Part shown: positions 32,073 through 44,747 of the stretch, piece after piece
Numbering within the stretch: position 1 is the stretch's first letter
Layout: every line of letters starts with the position of its first letter
DNA from: Streptomyces sp. NBC_01276
Lineage (GTDB): Bacteria > Actinomycetota > Actinomycetes > Streptomycetales > Streptomycetaceae
Reading direction: 5' to 3'
Assembly: GCF_041435355.1 (NCBI RefSeq)
Contig: NZ_CP108442.1
Coordinates: forward strand, 6,260,501 to 6,324,500
DNA: 64,000 bases
Notes under the pieces: generated by a model
What the model saw: the letters and a program-made list of their open reading frames with translations, nothing else
What the model was told of the DNA's origin: nothing
The model's database searches: none
Program-made: the position numbers and the translations under genes

Positions 32073-32118
32073 CATACGGAAGGGCCCGCAACGTACGCGT
32101 TGCGGGCCCTTCCGTATG
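32073..32118. terminator. 21-bp terminator after nusB
   Basis: Perfect arms 32073-32093 and 32098-32118 around a TACG loop, 15 bases past the nusB stop. Confidence 0.85.
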
Positions 32119-32164
32119 CGCGGCGCGGCCGGGACCTCACCGGGGGCCGCCCCGGGAACGAAAA

Positions 32165-32206
32165 CCGGCGGGTGCCGGGACCCGGAGAGGTCCCGGCACC
32201 CGCCGG
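32165..32206 (-). terminator. 18-bp intrinsic terminator of bldD
   Basis: Perfect arms of 18 bases (32165-32182, 32189-32206) with a 6-base loop. On the minus strand the stem is followed by TTTTCG, a short U-tract, so this is a textbook rho-independent terminator for bldD. Confidence 0.88.
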
Positions 32207-32249
32207 TAAACGTTTCTGCTGGCCCGGGCCCGAATGCCGGGCTTCAGGA

Positions 32250-32750
32250 CTAGATGTCCTCGTGGGCCACCGCGCGCCGCGCGTCGGCGTCGAGGACGCC
32301 CCAGCTGATCAGCTGCTCGGTCAGGACCGAGGGGGACTGGTCGTAGATGACGGCCAGGGTGCGCAGGTCGTCCTGGCGGATCGACAGCACCTTGCCGTTG
32401 TAGTCGCCGCGCTGGCTCTGGATGGTCGCCGCGTAGCGCTGGAGGGGGCCGGCCTTCTCGGCGGGGACGCCCGCCAGGCGCTCCAGGTCGAGGCGCAGCT
32501 TCGGCGGCGGCTCGGCCGCTCCGCCGGGGGTCGTGCCCGGCAGCAGTTCCTGCACCGGAACCCCGTAGAAGTCCGCCAGCTCGGCGAGGCGCTGGACGGT
32601 CACGGCGCGGTCCCCGCGCTCGTAGGAGCCGACCACCACGGCCTTCCACCGGCCCTGGGACTTCTCCTCGACACCGTGGAGGGAGAGGCCCTGCTGGGTG
32701 CGGATGGCGCGGAGCTTGGCCCCGAGCTGTTTGGCGTATTCGCTGGACAT
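32250..32750 (-). CDS. bldD: BldD, c-di-GMP-responsive developmental repressor
   Basis: 166 residues. N-terminal HTH_3 domain (about 8-65: LGAKLRAIRTQQGLSL and VVVGSYERGDRAVTV). The C-terminal domain holds the c-di-GMP motif RXD-X8-RXXD as RGD at 114-116 and RQDD at 125-128, exactly the spacing and numbering known for S. coelicolor/S. venezuelae BldD. As the c-di-GMP-bound dimer it holds off sporulation genes during growth. A near-consensus BldD site overlaps its own -10, implying autorepression. Divergent from the pyrimidine operon. Confidence 0.97.
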   Translation of the reverse strand: MSSEYAKQLGAKLRAIRTQQGLSLHGVEEKSQGRWKAVVVGSYERGDRAVTVQRLAELADFYGVPVQELLPGTTPGGAAEPPPKLRLDLERLAGVPAEKAGPLQRYAATIQSQRGDYNGKVLSIRQDDLRTLAVIYDQSPSVLTEQLISWGVLDADARRAVAHEDI

Positions 32751-32829
32751 AACGCTCCCGGACGCTGTGACGCTGTGACGACATGGACGACGGGCTGCAT
32801 GGATGACATGCGGGGCCGTCGCGCGGCTG

Positions 32830-32844
32830 GTAACTCACTGTGAG
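32830..32844. promoter_or_regulatory. BldD box in the bldD promoter (autoregulation)
   Basis: GTAACTCACTGTGAG fits the 15-bp consensus NTNACNC(A/T)GNGTNAN at all fixed positions but one (C for the central G); the surrounding sequence extends the dyad to GTAACTCACTGTGAGGTTAC with one extra base on one side. It overlaps the downstream edge of the predicted -10. Confidence 0.7.
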
Positions 32845-32872
32845 GTTACGCAGCGTTACGTGGATGCGTCAA
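32843..32872 (-). promoter_or_regulatory. bldD promoter
   Basis: On the minus strand TTGACG (32867-32872) and TAACCT (32843-32848) are 18 bases apart. The transcript would begin near 32836, giving a leader of about 86 bases. Confidence 0.65.
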
Positions 32873-32977
32873 GCCGAATGGTCTTCGACGCCCACTTACG
32901 AGGGCTCCGCGGGGCCCCGGGTGCGGAGCCGGGCGCGGGGTCCTGGTACCGTGGACGGCGTACATCAGACGTCCTTT

Positions 32978-33012
32978 AAGGTCCGTCCCGTGAGGCGGAG
33001 AAGGAGGTCCTT
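32978..33012 (+). promoter_or_regulatory. PyrR-binding RNA hairpin in the pyrR leader, overlapping the RBS
   Basis: GTCCCGTGAGGC matches the PyrR binding-loop core (TCC-N-G-N-GAGG). It folds as stem CCGTC (32983-32987), loop CCGTGA, stem GGCGG (32994-32998), with a possible lower stem AAGG (32978-32981)/CCTT (33009-33012) enclosing the SD AAGGAGG (33001-33007). UMP-bound PyrR would stabilise this fold and block translation of pyrR. No terminator sits upstream of the start codon, so control should be translational, as described for mycobacteria. Confidence 0.65.
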
Positions 33013-33015
33013 TTC

Positions 33016-33621
33016 ATGGACAGCCAGACTTCTCAGATTTCTGAAGACGGCGGTCGGAACGCCGGCGAAGCAATGCGCCCCGTGCTGGAGGCGCAGGACA
33101 TCGCCCGGGTCCTGACCCGCATCGCCCACGAGATCGTCGAACGCGCCAAGGGCGCCGACGACGTGGTGCTCCTCGGCATTCCCACCCGCGGCGTGTTCCT
33201 CGCCGACCGGCTGGCGGCCAAGCTCGAAGAGATCACCGGCACGAAGATCCCGGTCGGCTCCCTCGACATCACCATGTACCGCGACGACCTGCGCCTGAAG
33301 CCCGCACGGGCGATCGGCCGCACGGAGATCCCCGGCGACGGCATCGACGGCCGCCTCGTGGTCCTCGTCGACGACGTGCTCTTCTCCGGCCGCACCATCC
33401 GCGCCGCCCTCGACGCCCTCGGCGACATCGGCCGGCCCCGCGCCGTACAGCTCGCGGTCCTCGTCGACCGCGGCCACCGGGAACTCCCGATCCGCGCCGA
33501 CTACGTCGGCAAGAACCTCCCCACGTCGCTGCGGGAGACCGTCAAGGTCCAGCTCCAGGAGGAGGACGGCCGCGACGCCGTGCTGCTCGGCCAGCGGACC
33601 GACCAGGCCTCCGGGCAGTAG
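33016..33621 (+). CDS. pyrR: bifunctional pyr operon regulator / uracil phosphoribosyltransferase
   Basis: 201 residues including an actinobacterial N-terminal extension of about 20. PRPP loop [19 protein letters not shown] (about 115-133), the RNA-binding and catalytic [14 protein letters not shown] region, and the usual C-terminal [14 protein letters not shown] with a perfect AAGGAGG. First gene of pyrR-pyrB-pyrC-PH-carA-carB-pyrD-pyrF. Confidence 0.96.
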   Translation: MDSQTSQISEDGGRNAGEAMRPVLEAQDIARVLTRIAHEIVERAKGADDVVLLGIPTRGVFLADRLAAKLEEITGTKIPVGSLDITMYRDDLRLKPARAIGRTEIPGDGIDGRLVVLVDDVLFSGRTIRAALDALGDIGRPRAVQLAVLVDRGHRELPIRADYVGKNLPTSLRETVKVQLQEEDGRDAVLLGQRTDQASGQ

Positions 33622-33634
33622 CCCCTCCGGGTGC

Positions 33635-33655
33635 CGGACCCCTCCTCGGGGTCCG
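33635..33655 (+). terminator. small hairpin between pyrR and pyrB
   Basis: Arms CGGACCCC and GGGGTCCG around TCCTC in the 103-base gap. It may be an attenuator, an RNA-processing site or a weak terminator; the pyrB SD and start lie about 65 bases downstream. Confidence 0.35.
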
Positions 33656-33724
33656 CGCCGCACCCCGCCCTGCCCGCATCCAGCCAGTCCTCCTGCCTGC
33701 CCTCCCGACTTACGGAGTAACCGG

Positions 33725-34714
33725 ATGAAGCGCCACCTCATCTCGGCCGCCGACCTCACGCGCGACGACGCCGTCCTCATCCTCGACACCGCCGAGGAGA
33801 TGGCCCGCGTCGCGGACCGGCCGATAAAGAAGCTGCCCACCCTCCGCGGCCGCACCATCTGCAACCTCTTCTTCGAGGACTCCACCCGCACCCGGATCTC
33901 CTTCGAAGCCGCCGAGAAGCGCCTGTCCGCCGACGTGATCAACTTCGCGGCCAAGGGCTCCAGCGTCTCCAAGGGCGAGTCCCTCAAGGACACGGCCCAG
34001 ACCCTGGAGGCCATGGGCGTCGACGCGGTCGTCATCCGCCACCACGCCTCCGGCGCCCCCTACCGCCTCGCCACCTCCGGCTGGATCGACGCCCCCGTCA
34101 TCAACGCGGGCGACGGCACCCACCAGCACCCCACCCAGGCCCTGCTCGACGCCTTCACCATGCGCCGCCGCCTGGTCGGCCGGGACGCCGGACTCGGCAA
34201 GGGCCTCGACGGCCGCCGGATCACCATCGTCGGCGACGTCTTGCACAGCCGCGTGGCCCGTTCCAACGTGGACCTGCTGCACACCCTCGGCGCCGAGGTC
34301 ACCCTGGTGGCCCCGCCCACCCTGGTGCCCGTCGGCGTCGAGACCTGGCCCTGCGAGATCTCGTACAGCCTCGACGAGGTGCTGCCGAAGTCCGACGCGG
34401 TCATGATGCTGCGTGTGCAGCGCGAGCGGATGAACGCCGCCTTCTTCCCGACCGAGCGCGAGTACTCGCGCCGCTACGGCCTGGACGCCGCCCGGATGGC
34501 GCGGATGCCCGAGGACGCCATCGTGATGCACCCCGGCCCGATGGTCCGTGGCATGGAGATCACCGCCGAGGTCGCCGACTCCGACCGCTGCACGGTCGTC
34601 GAGCAGGTCGCCAACGGCGTCTCCATCCGCATGGCCGTCCTGTACCTGCTGCTCGGAGGATCCGAGCCCGCCGTCACCACCACCGCAGCCCCGCGCACCG
34701 AGGAGACCAAGTAA
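33725..34714 (+). CDS. pyrB: aspartate carbamoyltransferase catalytic chain
   Basis: 329 residues. Carbamoyl-phosphate loop [10 protein letters not shown] (about 54-63), the KGES loop (SKGESLKDT, about 83-91), [20 protein letters not shown] and the C-terminal MHPGPMVRG. No pyrI-type regulatory subunit gene follows, so it is the pyrC-associated class. Two bases separate it from pyrC. Confidence 0.96.
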   Translation: MKRHLISAADLTRDDAVLILDTAEEMARVADRPIKKLPTLRGRTICNLFFEDSTRTRISFEAAEKRLSADVINFAAKGSSVSKGESLKDTAQTLEAMGVDAVVIRHHASGAPYRLATSGWIDAPVINAGDGTHQHPTQALLDAFTMRRRLVGRDAGLGKGLDGRRITIVGDVLHSRVARSNVDLLHTLGAEVTLVAPPTLVPVGVETWPCEISYSLDEVLPKSDAVMMLRVQRERMNAAFFPTEREYSRRYGLDAARMARMPEDAIVMHPGPMVRGMEITAEVADSDRCTVVEQVANGVSIRMAVLYLLLGGSEPAVTTTAAPRTEETK

Positions 34715-34716
34715 AG

Positions 34717-36003
34717 ATGAGCAAGATCCTTATTCGTGGCGCGAAGGTGCTCGGTGGCGAGGCGCAGGACGTCCTGATCGACGGCGAGACCATCGCGGAG
34801 GTCGGCAGCGGCCTGTCCGCCGAGGGCGCGACCGTCATCGAGGCGGAGGGCCGGACCCTGCTCCCGGGCCTCGTCGACCTGCACACGCACCTGCGCGAGC
34901 CCGGCCGCGAGGACTCCGAGACCGTCCTGACCGGCACCCGCGCCGCCGCCTCCGGCGGCTACACCGCCGTCTTCGCCATGGCCAACACCTTCCCGGTCGC
35001 CGACACCGCCGGCGTCGTCGAGCAGGTCTGGCGCCTGGGCAAGGAGTCCGGCTACTGCGACGTGCAGCCCATCGGCGCCGTCACGGTCGGCCTGGAGGGC
35101 AAGAAGCTCTCCGAGCTGGGCGCCATGCACGAGTCCGCCGCCCGCGTCACCGTCTTCTCCGACGACGGCAAGTGCGTGGACGACGCCGTGATCATGCGCC
35201 GTGCCCTGGAGTACGTGAAGGCCTTCGGCGGCGTCGTCGCCCAGCACGCCCAGGAGCCCCGCCTCACCGAGGGCGCCCAGATGAACGAGGGCGTCGTCTC
35301 CGCCGAGCTCGGCCTCGGCGGCTGGCCCGCCGTCGCCGAGGAGTCGATCATCGCCCGCGACGTCCTCCTCGCCGAGCACGTCGGTTCCCGGGTGCACATC
35401 TGCCACCTCTCCACCGCCGGCTCCGTCGAGATCGTCCGCTGGGCCAAGTCCCGCGGCATCGACGTCACCGCCGAGGTCACCCCGCACCACCTGCTCCTCA
35501 CCGACGAGCTCGTCCGCTCGTACAACCCGGTCTACAAGGTCAACCCGCCGCTGCGCACCGAGCGCGACGTGATGGCCCTGCGCGAGGCGCTCGCCGACGG
35601 CACGATCGACATCGTCGCCACCGACCACGCCCCGCACCCGCACGAGGACAAGGACTGCGAGTGGGCCGCCGCCGCCATGGGCATGGTCGGCCTGGAGACC
35701 GCGCTCTCCGTCGTCCAGCAGACGATGGTGGAGACGGGCCTGCTCGACTGGGCGGGCGTCGCCGACCGGATGTCCGCCGCGCCGGCGCGCATCGGCGGGC
35801 TCTCCGGCCACGGCCGTCCCGTCTCGGCAGGTGAACCCGCCAACCTGACGCTGGTCGATACCTCGTACCGTGGTGCTGTGGACCCCGCACACTTCGCCTC
35901 CCGCAGCCGCAACACGCCTTACGAGGGCCGTGAGCTGCCGGGTCGCGTCACTCACACCTTCCTGCGGGGCCGGGCAACGGTCGTGGACGGGAAACTGGCG
36001 TGA
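34717..36003 (+). CDS. pyrC: dihydroorotase
   Basis: 428 residues, amidohydrolase fold. Metal-site motif [15 protein letters not shown] (about 53-67), [10 protein letters not shown] near 252-261 and [12 protein letters not shown] near 305. Type I dihydroorotase of the kind that pairs with PyrB. Stop overlaps the start of the next gene by 4 bases. Confidence 0.96.
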   Translation: MSKILIRGAKVLGGEAQDVLIDGETIAEVGSGLSAEGATVIEAEGRTLLPGLVDLHTHLREPGREDSETVLTGTRAAASGGYTAVFAMANTFPVADTAGVVEQVWRLGKESGYCDVQPIGAVTVGLEGKKLSELGAMHESAARVTVFSDDGKCVDDAVIMRRALEYVKAFGGVVAQHAQEPRLTEGAQMNEGVVSAELGLGGWPAVAEESIIARDVLLAEHVGSRVHICHLSTAGSVEIVRWAKSRGIDVTAEVTPHHLLLTDELVRSYNPVYKVNPPLRTERDVMALREALADGTIDIVATDHAPHPHEDKDCEWAAAAMGMVGLETALSVVQQTMVETGLLDWAGVADRMSAAPARIGGLSGHGRPVSAGEPANLTLVDTSYRGAVDPAHFASRSRNTPYEGRELPGRVTHTFLRGRATVVDGKLA

Positions 36004-36581
36004 CACCTGCAGTAATCCAACTGGCCGCCGAGGCCGCCGAACGACAGTCGGCGGAGGTGACGGACTGGGGCGCCCGCATCGCGTGGGTGGTCGGTCTGCT
36101 CGTCTTCATCGCGTTCGTGTACTGGCTGATGCGGCAGGGCTGGAAATGGCGCGGGGCCCTGCAGAGCGATCTGCCGGAGCTCCCCGCCGCCCCCGGCGGT
36201 CTCCCCGAGCACCGGCTGGCCCTGACCGGCCGGTACCACGGGTCCACCACCGCCGGGCAGTGGCTCGACCGGATCGTCGCCCACGGTCTGGGGGTGCGCA
36301 GCCGGGTCGAGCTCACGCTCACCGACGCGGGCCTCGACGTGGTCCGTCCGGGTGCCACCGACTTCTTCGTACCGGCCGCGCAGCTGCGCGGCGCCCGCCT
36401 CGACAAGGGAATCGCGGGCAAGGTACTCACCGAGGGCGGTCTCCTCGTCGTCACCTGGGCGCACGGCGACAAGCTGATCGACTCCGGATTCCGCTCCGAC
36501 CGCGCGGCCGAACACGCCGCCTGGGTCGAAGCGATCAACCTCATGAACCCATCCATCACGACGGAAGGCGCCGAACGATGA
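36000..36581 (+). CDS. single-span membrane protein with bacterial PH-like domain, inside the pyr operon
   Basis: 193 residues, GTG start overlapping the pyrC stop (GTGA). A short N-terminal tail and one membrane helix ([18 protein letters not shown], about 26-43) are followed by a cytoplasmic beta-rich domain from about 75 ([48 protein letters not shown]) consistent with a PH-like fold. No catalytic residues. Translation is coupled on both sides (4-base overlaps with pyrC and carA), so its dose is tied to pyrimidine synthesis. Function unknown; a membrane tether for pathway enzymes is one speculation. Confidence 0.82.
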   Translation: MTPAVIQLAAEAAERQSAEVTDWGARIAWVVGLLVFIAFVYWLMRQGWKWRGALQSDLPELPAAPGGLPEHRLALTGRYHGSTTAGQWLDRIVAHGLGVRSRVELTLTDAGLDVVRPGATDFFVPAAQLRGARLDKGIAGKVLTEGGLLVVTWAHGDKLIDSGFRSDRAAEHAAWVEAINLMNPSITTEGAER

Positions 36582-37712
36582 CGACCTCCACCAGGGGAGC
36601 AGCCAAAGCTCCCGCCGTACTCGTCCTGGAGGACGGTCGGATCTTCCGCGGCCGCGCCTACGGCGCTGTGGGGGAGACCTTCGGCGAGGCCGTGTTCTCC
36701 ACGGGCATGACCGGCTACCAGGAGACCCTCACCGACCCGTCGTACCACCGGCAGGTCGTCGTGATGACCGCCCCGCACGTGGGCAACACCGGCGTCAACG
36801 ACGAGGACCCCGAGTCCTCCCGCATCTGGGTGTCCGGCTACGTGGTCCGCGACCCCGCCCGCGTCCCCTCCAACTGGCGCGCGCAGCGCTCGCTGGACGA
36901 GGAGCTGGTCAAGCAGGGCGTCGTCGGGATCTCCGGCGTCGACACCCGCGCCCTGACCCGCCACCTGCGCGAGCGCGGCGCCATGCGCGTCGGCATCTTC
37001 TCCGGCGACGCGGTCGCCGACGACGCCGCGCTGCTGGCGCGCGTCCTGGAAGCCCCCCAGATGAAGGGTGCGAACCTCTCCGCGGAGGTCGCCACCAAGG
37101 AGGCCTACGTCGTCCCCGCCATCGGTGAGAAGAAGTTCACCGTGGCCGCCGTCGACCTCGGCATCAAGGGCATGACCCCGCACCGGATGGCCGAGCGCGG
37201 CATCGAGGTGCACGTGCTGCCCGCCACCTCCACCGTCGAGGACGTCTACGCGGTCTCCCCGGACGGCGTGTTCTTCTCCAACGGCCCCGGCGACCCGGCC
37301 ACCGCCGACCACGCGGTCTCCGTCATGCAGGGCGTGCTGGAGCGCAAGACCCCGCTCTTCGGCATCTGCTTCGGCAACCAGATCCTCGGCCGCTCGCTGG
37401 GCTTCGGCACCTACAAGCTGAAGTACGGCCACCGCGGCATCAACCAGCCGGTCCAGGACCGCACCACCGGCAAGGTCGAGATCACCGCGCACAACCACGG
37501 CTTCGCCGTCGACGCGCCCCTCGACAAGGTCTCCGAGACCCCCTACGGCCGCGCCGAGGTCTCGCACGTCTGCCTGAACGACAACGTCGTGGAAGGCCTC
37601 CAGCTGCTCGACCAGCCGGCCTTCTCCGTCCAGTACCACCCCGAGGCGGCCGCCGGCCCGCACGACGCCGCGTACCTCTTCGACCGCTTCGTATCCCTGA
37701 TGGAGGCCGAGC

Positions 37713-37720
<8 letters not shown>
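36578..37720 (+). CDS. carA: carbamoyl-phosphate synthase small (glutaminase) subunit
   Basis: 380 residues from the ATG at 36578. N-terminal CPSase_sm domain ([27 protein letters not shown]), C-terminal class I glutaminase with nucleophile Cys in [10 protein letters not shown] (about 262-271) and His-Glu in [12 protein letters not shown] (about 352). Supplies ammonia to CarB. Overlaps carB by 8 bases. Confidence 0.97.
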
Positions 37721-41021
<3,301 letters not shown>

Positions 41022-41042
41022 CGACAGGCCCGTACGAAGGAG

Positions 41043-41080
41043 GGGGACCCCGGCGCGCCGACCGCGCGCCGGGTGTCCCC
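41043..41080 (+). terminator. 15-bp hairpin between carB and pyrD
   Basis: Arms GGGGACCCCGGCGCGC (41043-41058) and GCGCGCCGGGTGTCCCC (41064-41080) pair with a single bulged T. It lies 22 bases past carB and 34 before the chosen pyrD start. It may partly terminate the operon or stabilise the upstream message. Confidence 0.55.
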
Positions 41081-41113
41081 TTCCTCATGAGCGCAGAGGG
41101 ATCCTCAGGCACC

Positions 41114-42223
41114 GTGTACAAACTCTTCTTCAACCTCGTCTTCAAGCGGATGGACCCGGAGCAGGCCCACTACACGGCCTTCCGCTGGATCCGCCTCGCC
41201 GCCCGCACCCCCGTGCTGCGCACCTTCGTCGCGGCGGCCCTCGCGCCCAGGTACGAGGGGCTCCGCACCGAGGCCCTCGGCCTGCGGATGCACGGCCCCT
41301 TCGGGCTCGCGGCCGGCTTCGACAAGAACGCCGTCGCCATCGACGGCATGTCCATGCTCGGCTTCGACCACGTCGAGATCGGCACGGTCACCGGACAGGC
41401 GCAGCCCGGCAACCCCAAGAAGCGGCTCTTCCGCCTCGTCCCCGACCGCGCCCTGATCAACCGCATGGGCTTCAACAACGAGGGCTCCGCCGCCGTCGCC
41501 GAGCGGCTCGCCGCCCGCAACCCCGTCTTCCGGACCGTCGTCGGCGTCAACATCGGCAAGACCAAGGTGGTGCCCGAGGAGGAGGCCGCCGCGGACTACG
41601 TGCTCTCCACCGAGCGCCTGGCCCGGCACGCCGACTACCTCGTCGTCAACGTCTCCTCGCCGAACACCCCCGGCCTGCGCAACCTCCAGGCCACCGAGTC
41701 GCTGCGCCCGCTGCTGACCGCCGTGCGCGAGGCCGCCGACCGCTCGGTGACCGGCCGCAGGGTGCCGCTGCTCGTCAAGATCGCCCCCGACCTCGCCGAC
41801 GAGGATGTCGACGCCGTCGCCGACCTCGCCCTGGAGCTGGGCCTGGACGGCATCATCGCGACCAACACCACCATCGCGCGCGAGGGCCTCGGCCTGAAGT
41901 CCGACCCCTCGCTGGTCAAGGAGACCGGCGGGCTGTCCGGAGCGCCCGTCAAGGAACGCTCCCTGGAGGTCCTGCGCCGCCTGTACGCGCGCGTGGGGGA
42001 CCGGATGGTCCTGGTGGGCGTCGGCGGCATCGAGAACGCCGAGGACGCCTGGCAGCGCATCCTCGCGGGCGCCACCCTGATCCAGGGCTACAGCGCCTTC
42101 ATCTACGAGGGCCCGTTCTACGCCCGCGCCATCCACAAGGGCCTGGCCGCGCGCCTGGCCGCCAGCCCCTACGCGACCCTCGCCGAAGCGGTGGGCGCCG
42201 AGACCCGAAAGGCCGCGCTGTGA
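41114..42223 (+). CDS. pyrD: dihydroorotate dehydrogenase (quinone), class 2
   Basis: 369 residues from the GTG at 41114, chosen because the class 2 membrane-associating N-terminal helix begins there ([19 protein letters not shown]); an in-frame ATG at 41087 would add 9 residues but has no better SD. FMN site GLAAGFDKN, the catalytic Ser region [29 protein letters not shown] and GVGGI motifs. Oxidises dihydroorotate at the membrane using menaquinone. Overlaps pyrF by 4 bases. Confidence 0.95.
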   Translation: MYKLFFNLVFKRMDPEQAHYTAFRWIRLAARTPVLRTFVAAALAPRYEGLRTEALGLRMHGPFGLAAGFDKNAVAIDGMSMLGFDHVEIGTVTGQAQPGNPKKRLFRLVPDRALINRMGFNNEGSAAVAERLAARNPVFRTVVGVNIGKTKVVPEEEAAADYVLSTERLARHADYLVVNVSSPNTPGLRNLQATESLRPLLTAVREAADRSVTGRRVPLLVKIAPDLADEDVDAVADLALELGLDGIIATNTTIAREGLGLKSDPSLVKETGGLSGAPVKERSLEVLRRLYARVGDRMVLVGVGGIENAEDAWQRILAGATLIQGYSAFIYEGPFYARAIHKGLAARLAASPYATLAEAVGAETRKAAL

Positions 42224-43062
42224 GCCCTGTGACCCCGTTCGGTACCCGTCTGCGCGCCGCCATGGACGCTCGGGGCCCCCTGTGCGTGGGCATCGATCCG
42301 CACGCCGCCCTGCTGGCCTCCTGGGGCCTGGACGACGACATCGCGGGCCTGGAGCGGTTCTCCCGCACCGTCGTGGAGGCCCTGGCCGACCAGGTGGCGG
42401 TCTTCAAGCCGCAGGCGGCCTTCTTCGAGCGCTTCGGCTCGCGCGGCGTGGCGGTGCTGGAGCGGACGGTGGCCGACGCGCGGGCGGCGGGCACGCTGGT
42501 GCTGATGGACGCCAAGCGGGGCGACATCGGCTCCACCATGGCCGCGTACGCCTCGGCCTTCCTGGACCCGGCGTCCCCGCTGTTCTCGGACGCGCTGACG
42601 GTGTCCCCGTACCTCGGCTACGGCTCGCTGAAGCCGGCCGTGGAGCTGGCGCGTGAGTCCGGTGCGGGCCTGTTCGTCCTGGCGCTCACCTCCAACCCGG
42701 AGGGCGCGGAGGTCCAGCGGGCGGTCCGCGAGGACGGCCGGACCATCGGGGCGACGATGCTGGCGCACCTGGCCGCGGAGAACGAGGGGGCCGCGCCGAT
42801 GGGCTCCTTCGGGGCCGTGGTCGGGGCGACGCTGGGGGACCTGTCCTCCTTCGACCTGGACATCAACGGGCCGCTGCTGGCTCCCGGCATCGGCGCGCAG
42901 GGCGCGACGGCGGCGGACCTCCCGGCGGTCTTCGGAAAGGCGGTCGGCAACGTCGTCCCGAACGTGTCGCGGGGTGTCCTGAAGCACGGTCCGGACGTGA
43001 CCGCGCTGCGCGAGGCGTCCCGCCGGTTCGCGGACGAGATCCGCGCGGCCGTCGCGTCGTAA
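42220..43062 (+). CDS. pyrF: orotidine 5'-phosphate decarboxylase (long, type 2)
   Basis: 280 residues, GTG start (GTGA overlap with pyrD). The catalytic tetrad sits in LVLMDAKRGDIGSTM (about 93-107), with GIDPHAALLASWGL near the start and FVLALTSNPEGAEVQ later. Length and DAKRGDIG identify the group found in actinobacteria. Last gene of the pyr operon; a CCCC/GGGG mini-hairpin follows. Confidence 0.96.
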   Translation: MSPVTPFGTRLRAAMDARGPLCVGIDPHAALLASWGLDDDIAGLERFSRTVVEALADQVAVFKPQAAFFERFGSRGVAVLERTVADARAAGTLVLMDAKRGDIGSTMAAYASAFLDPASPLFSDALTVSPYLGYGSLKPAVELARESGAGLFVLALTSNPEGAEVQRAVREDGRTIGATMLAHLAAENEGAAPMGSFGAVVGATLGDLSSFDLDINGPLLAPGIGAQGATAADLPAVFGKAVGNVVPNVSRGVLKHGPDVTALREASRRFADEIRAAVAS

Positions 43063-43140
43063 TCCCCCTCCGGGGCCACGCCCGCGAACACCTCGGCACG
43101 GACACATGGCACGGCTTGACGAAATTCGAACGTCTTTCCC

Positions 43141-43166
43141 CGGACAAAACCGGGGTACTTTGTCCG
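43141..43166. promoter_or_regulatory. 8-bp-arm dyad CGGACAAA-N10-TTTGTCCG upstream of sIHF
   Basis: Perfect inverted repeat with a 10-base centre, 26 bases in all, about 50 bases upstream of the predicted -35. Its form and position suggest a regulator binding site; the protein is unknown. Confidence 0.45.
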
Positions 43167-43214
43167 TGATGTACGGTTCAGTGGAGGCTGACCAGGACTT
43201 TTCGTCCGTTCTCG

Positions 43215-43243
43215 CTGACTGGAGCGGCCATGGCCGCTAGTCT
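43215..43243 (+). promoter_or_regulatory. sIHF promoter with a palindrome in the spacer
   Basis: CTGACT (43215-43220) and TAGTCT (43238-43243) are 17 bases apart. The spacer contains a perfect 14-bp palindrome GCGGCCATGGCCGC (43224-43237), which could be an operator. Confidence 0.5.
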
Positions 43244-43365
43244 CCGACCAGAGTGAACGAGCAGCGAACGATTTACCGCGCTGTTCGGGAGGCTCGCCCG
43301 GCGTGGTGCCCTGGGGCTCCTCGCCGGTCCGTATCCGACAGTTCGACATCCGAGGTGACGTAGGC

Positions 43366-43689
43366 GTGGCTCTTCCGCCCCTTACCCCTGAACAGCGCGC
43401 AGCAGCGCTCGAAAAGGCCGCCGCGGCTCGCCGGGAGCGGGCCGAGGTGAAGAATCGACTCAAGCATTCCGGCGCCTCCCTCCACGACGTCATCAAGACG
43501 GGCCAGGAGAACGACGTCATCGGCAAGATGAAGGTCTCCGCCCTTCTGGAGTCGCTGCCCGGCGTGGGCAAGGTCCGCGCCAAGCAGATCATGGAGCGCC
43601 TCGGCATCTCCGAGTCCCGGCGTGTCCGAGGTCTCGGTTCCAACCAGATCGCCTCTCTGGAGCGTGAGTTCGGCGGTAGCGGCGCCTGA
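43366..43689 (+). CDS. actinobacterial integration host factor (sIHF)
   Basis: 107 residues from GTG at 43366. A long basic helix ([28 protein letters not shown]) precedes a helix-two-turns-helix DNA-binding domain ([22 protein letters not shown], about 61-82) and [19 protein letters not shown]. This is the non-specific minor-groove binding nucleoid protein shown in S. coelicolor to affect chromosome compaction, antibiotics and sporulation. Lies between the pyr operon and gmk. Confidence 0.95.
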   Translation: MALPPLTPEQRAAALEKAAAARRERAEVKNRLKHSGASLHDVIKTGQENDVIGKMKVSALLESLPGVGKVRAKQIMERLGISESRRVRGLGSNQIASLEREFGGSGA

Positions 43690-43738
43690 GGCGTCGCCCG
43701 AAGTTCTCCCGGCGTTCTCATGCAGTCCCGAGAACCTG

Positions 43739-43744
43739 GATAAT
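43739..43744 (+). promoter_or_regulatory. -10 element for a leaderless gmk transcript
   Basis: GATAAT ends 6 bases before the gmk ATG, and no Shine-Dalgarno sequence lies between. Confidence 0.5.
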
Positions 43745-43750
43745 CGCTCT

Positions 43751-44314
43751 ATGGCAGCAGAGGTTCGTCCGCGGCTGACCGTGCTCTCCGGCCCTTCGGG
43801 GGTCGGCAAGAGCACGGTCGTCGCGCATATGCGCAAGGTCCACCCCGAGGTATGGCTCTCGGTGTCGGCCACCACCCGCAAGCCGCGGCCCGGTGAGCGA
43901 CACGGAATCCACTACTTCTTCGTCAACGACGACGAGTTCGACAAGCTGATCGCCAACGGCGAGCTGCTGGAGTGGGCCGAGTTCGCGGGCAACCGCTACG
44001 GCACACCCCGCGGCGCGGTGCTGGAACGCCTGGACAACGGCGAACCGGTGCTGCTGGAGATCGACCTCCAGGGCGCCCGGCTCGTCCGCGAGTCCAAGCC
44101 CGACGCCCAGCTGGTCTTCCTGGCCCCGCCCAGCTGGGACGAACTGGTCCGCCGGCTCACCGGCCGCGGTACCGAATCCCCCGAGGTGATCGAGCGCAGG
44201 CTCGACTCCGCCAAGATCGAACTGGCTGCCGAGTCCGAGTTCGACACCACCCTGGTCAACACCTCCGTCGAGGACGTGGCGCGTGAGCTGCTAGCCTTGA
44301 TGAAAGTTGTTTGA
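43751..44314 (+). CDS. gmk: guanylate kinase
   Basis: 187 residues from ATG at 43751; the longer frame upstream lacks family similarity. P-loop [13 protein letters not shown] (about 12-24), the GMP-binding [13 protein letters not shown] and [11 protein letters not shown], and the LLEIDLQGA strand. Converts GMP to GDP. In the gene order sIHF-gmk-rpoZ-coaBC-metK-priA, conserved in actinobacteria. Probably expressed leaderless from the GATAAT box. Confidence 0.96.
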   Translation: MAAEVRPRLTVLSGPSGVGKSTVVAHMRKVHPEVWLSVSATTRKPRPGERHGIHYFFVNDDEFDKLIANGELLEWAEFAGNRYGTPRGAVLERLDNGEPVLLEIDLQGARLVRESKPDAQLVFLAPPSWDELVRRLTGRGTESPEVIERRLDSAKIELAAESEFDTTLVNTSVEDVARELLALMKVV

Positions 44315-44375
44315 TCGTTGATCGATGTCATGTCGATTGATGTTTGATCTTTCACCCATCTTCGGAAGGTAGAGC

Positions 44376-44648
44376 GTGTCCTCTTCCATCACTGCGCCCG
44401 AGGGCATCATCAACCCGCCGATCGACGAGCTGCTCGAGGCCACGGACTCGAAGTACAGCCTCGTGATCTACGCGGCCAAGCGCGCGCGTCAGATCAACGC
44501 GTACTACTCGCAGCTCGGCGAGGGCCTGCTTGAGTACGTCGGCCCGCTGGTGGACACCCACGTCCACGAGAAGCCGCTTTCGATCGCGCTGCGCGAGATC
44601 AACGCGGGCCTGCTGACCTCCGAGGCCATCGAGGCCCCGGCCCAGTAA
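44376..44648 (+). CDS. rpoZ: RNA polymerase omega subunit
   Basis: 90 residues. [35 protein letters not shown] contains the family core that wraps the beta' C-terminus; the rest is the actinobacterial ending. GTG start with GGAAGG upstream. Followed by an 18-bp terminator-like hairpin. Confidence 0.96.
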   Translation: MSSSITAPEGIINPPIDELLEATDSKYSLVIYAAKRARQINAYYSQLGEGLLEYVGPLVDTHVHEKPLSIALREINAGLLTSEAIEAPAQ

Positions 44649-44666
44649 GGCGCGGAACATTCTCTT

Positions 44667-44705
44667 CACCACAGGCCCGGCAGAACATCTGCCGGGCCTG
44701 TGGTG
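44667..44705 (+). terminator. 18-bp hairpin after rpoZ
   Basis: Perfect arms 44667-44684 and 44688-44705 with a 3-base ACA loop, starting 19 bases after the rpoZ stop and ending 43 bases before coaBC. Confidence 0.82.
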
Positions 44706-44747
44706 TGTCATAGGTGGCGTAGACCGATTCCGAACGGGGAGCGAGTG

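Larger units (their letters stand above)
43063..43365. other. 303-base intergenic region upstream of the integration host factor gene
   Basis: No open frame I would call. It holds a dyad at 43141-43166, a promoter-like pair at 43215-43243 and a leader of about 115 bases before the sIHF start codon. The region is A/T-richer than its surroundings near 43110-43200. Confidence 0.6.
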
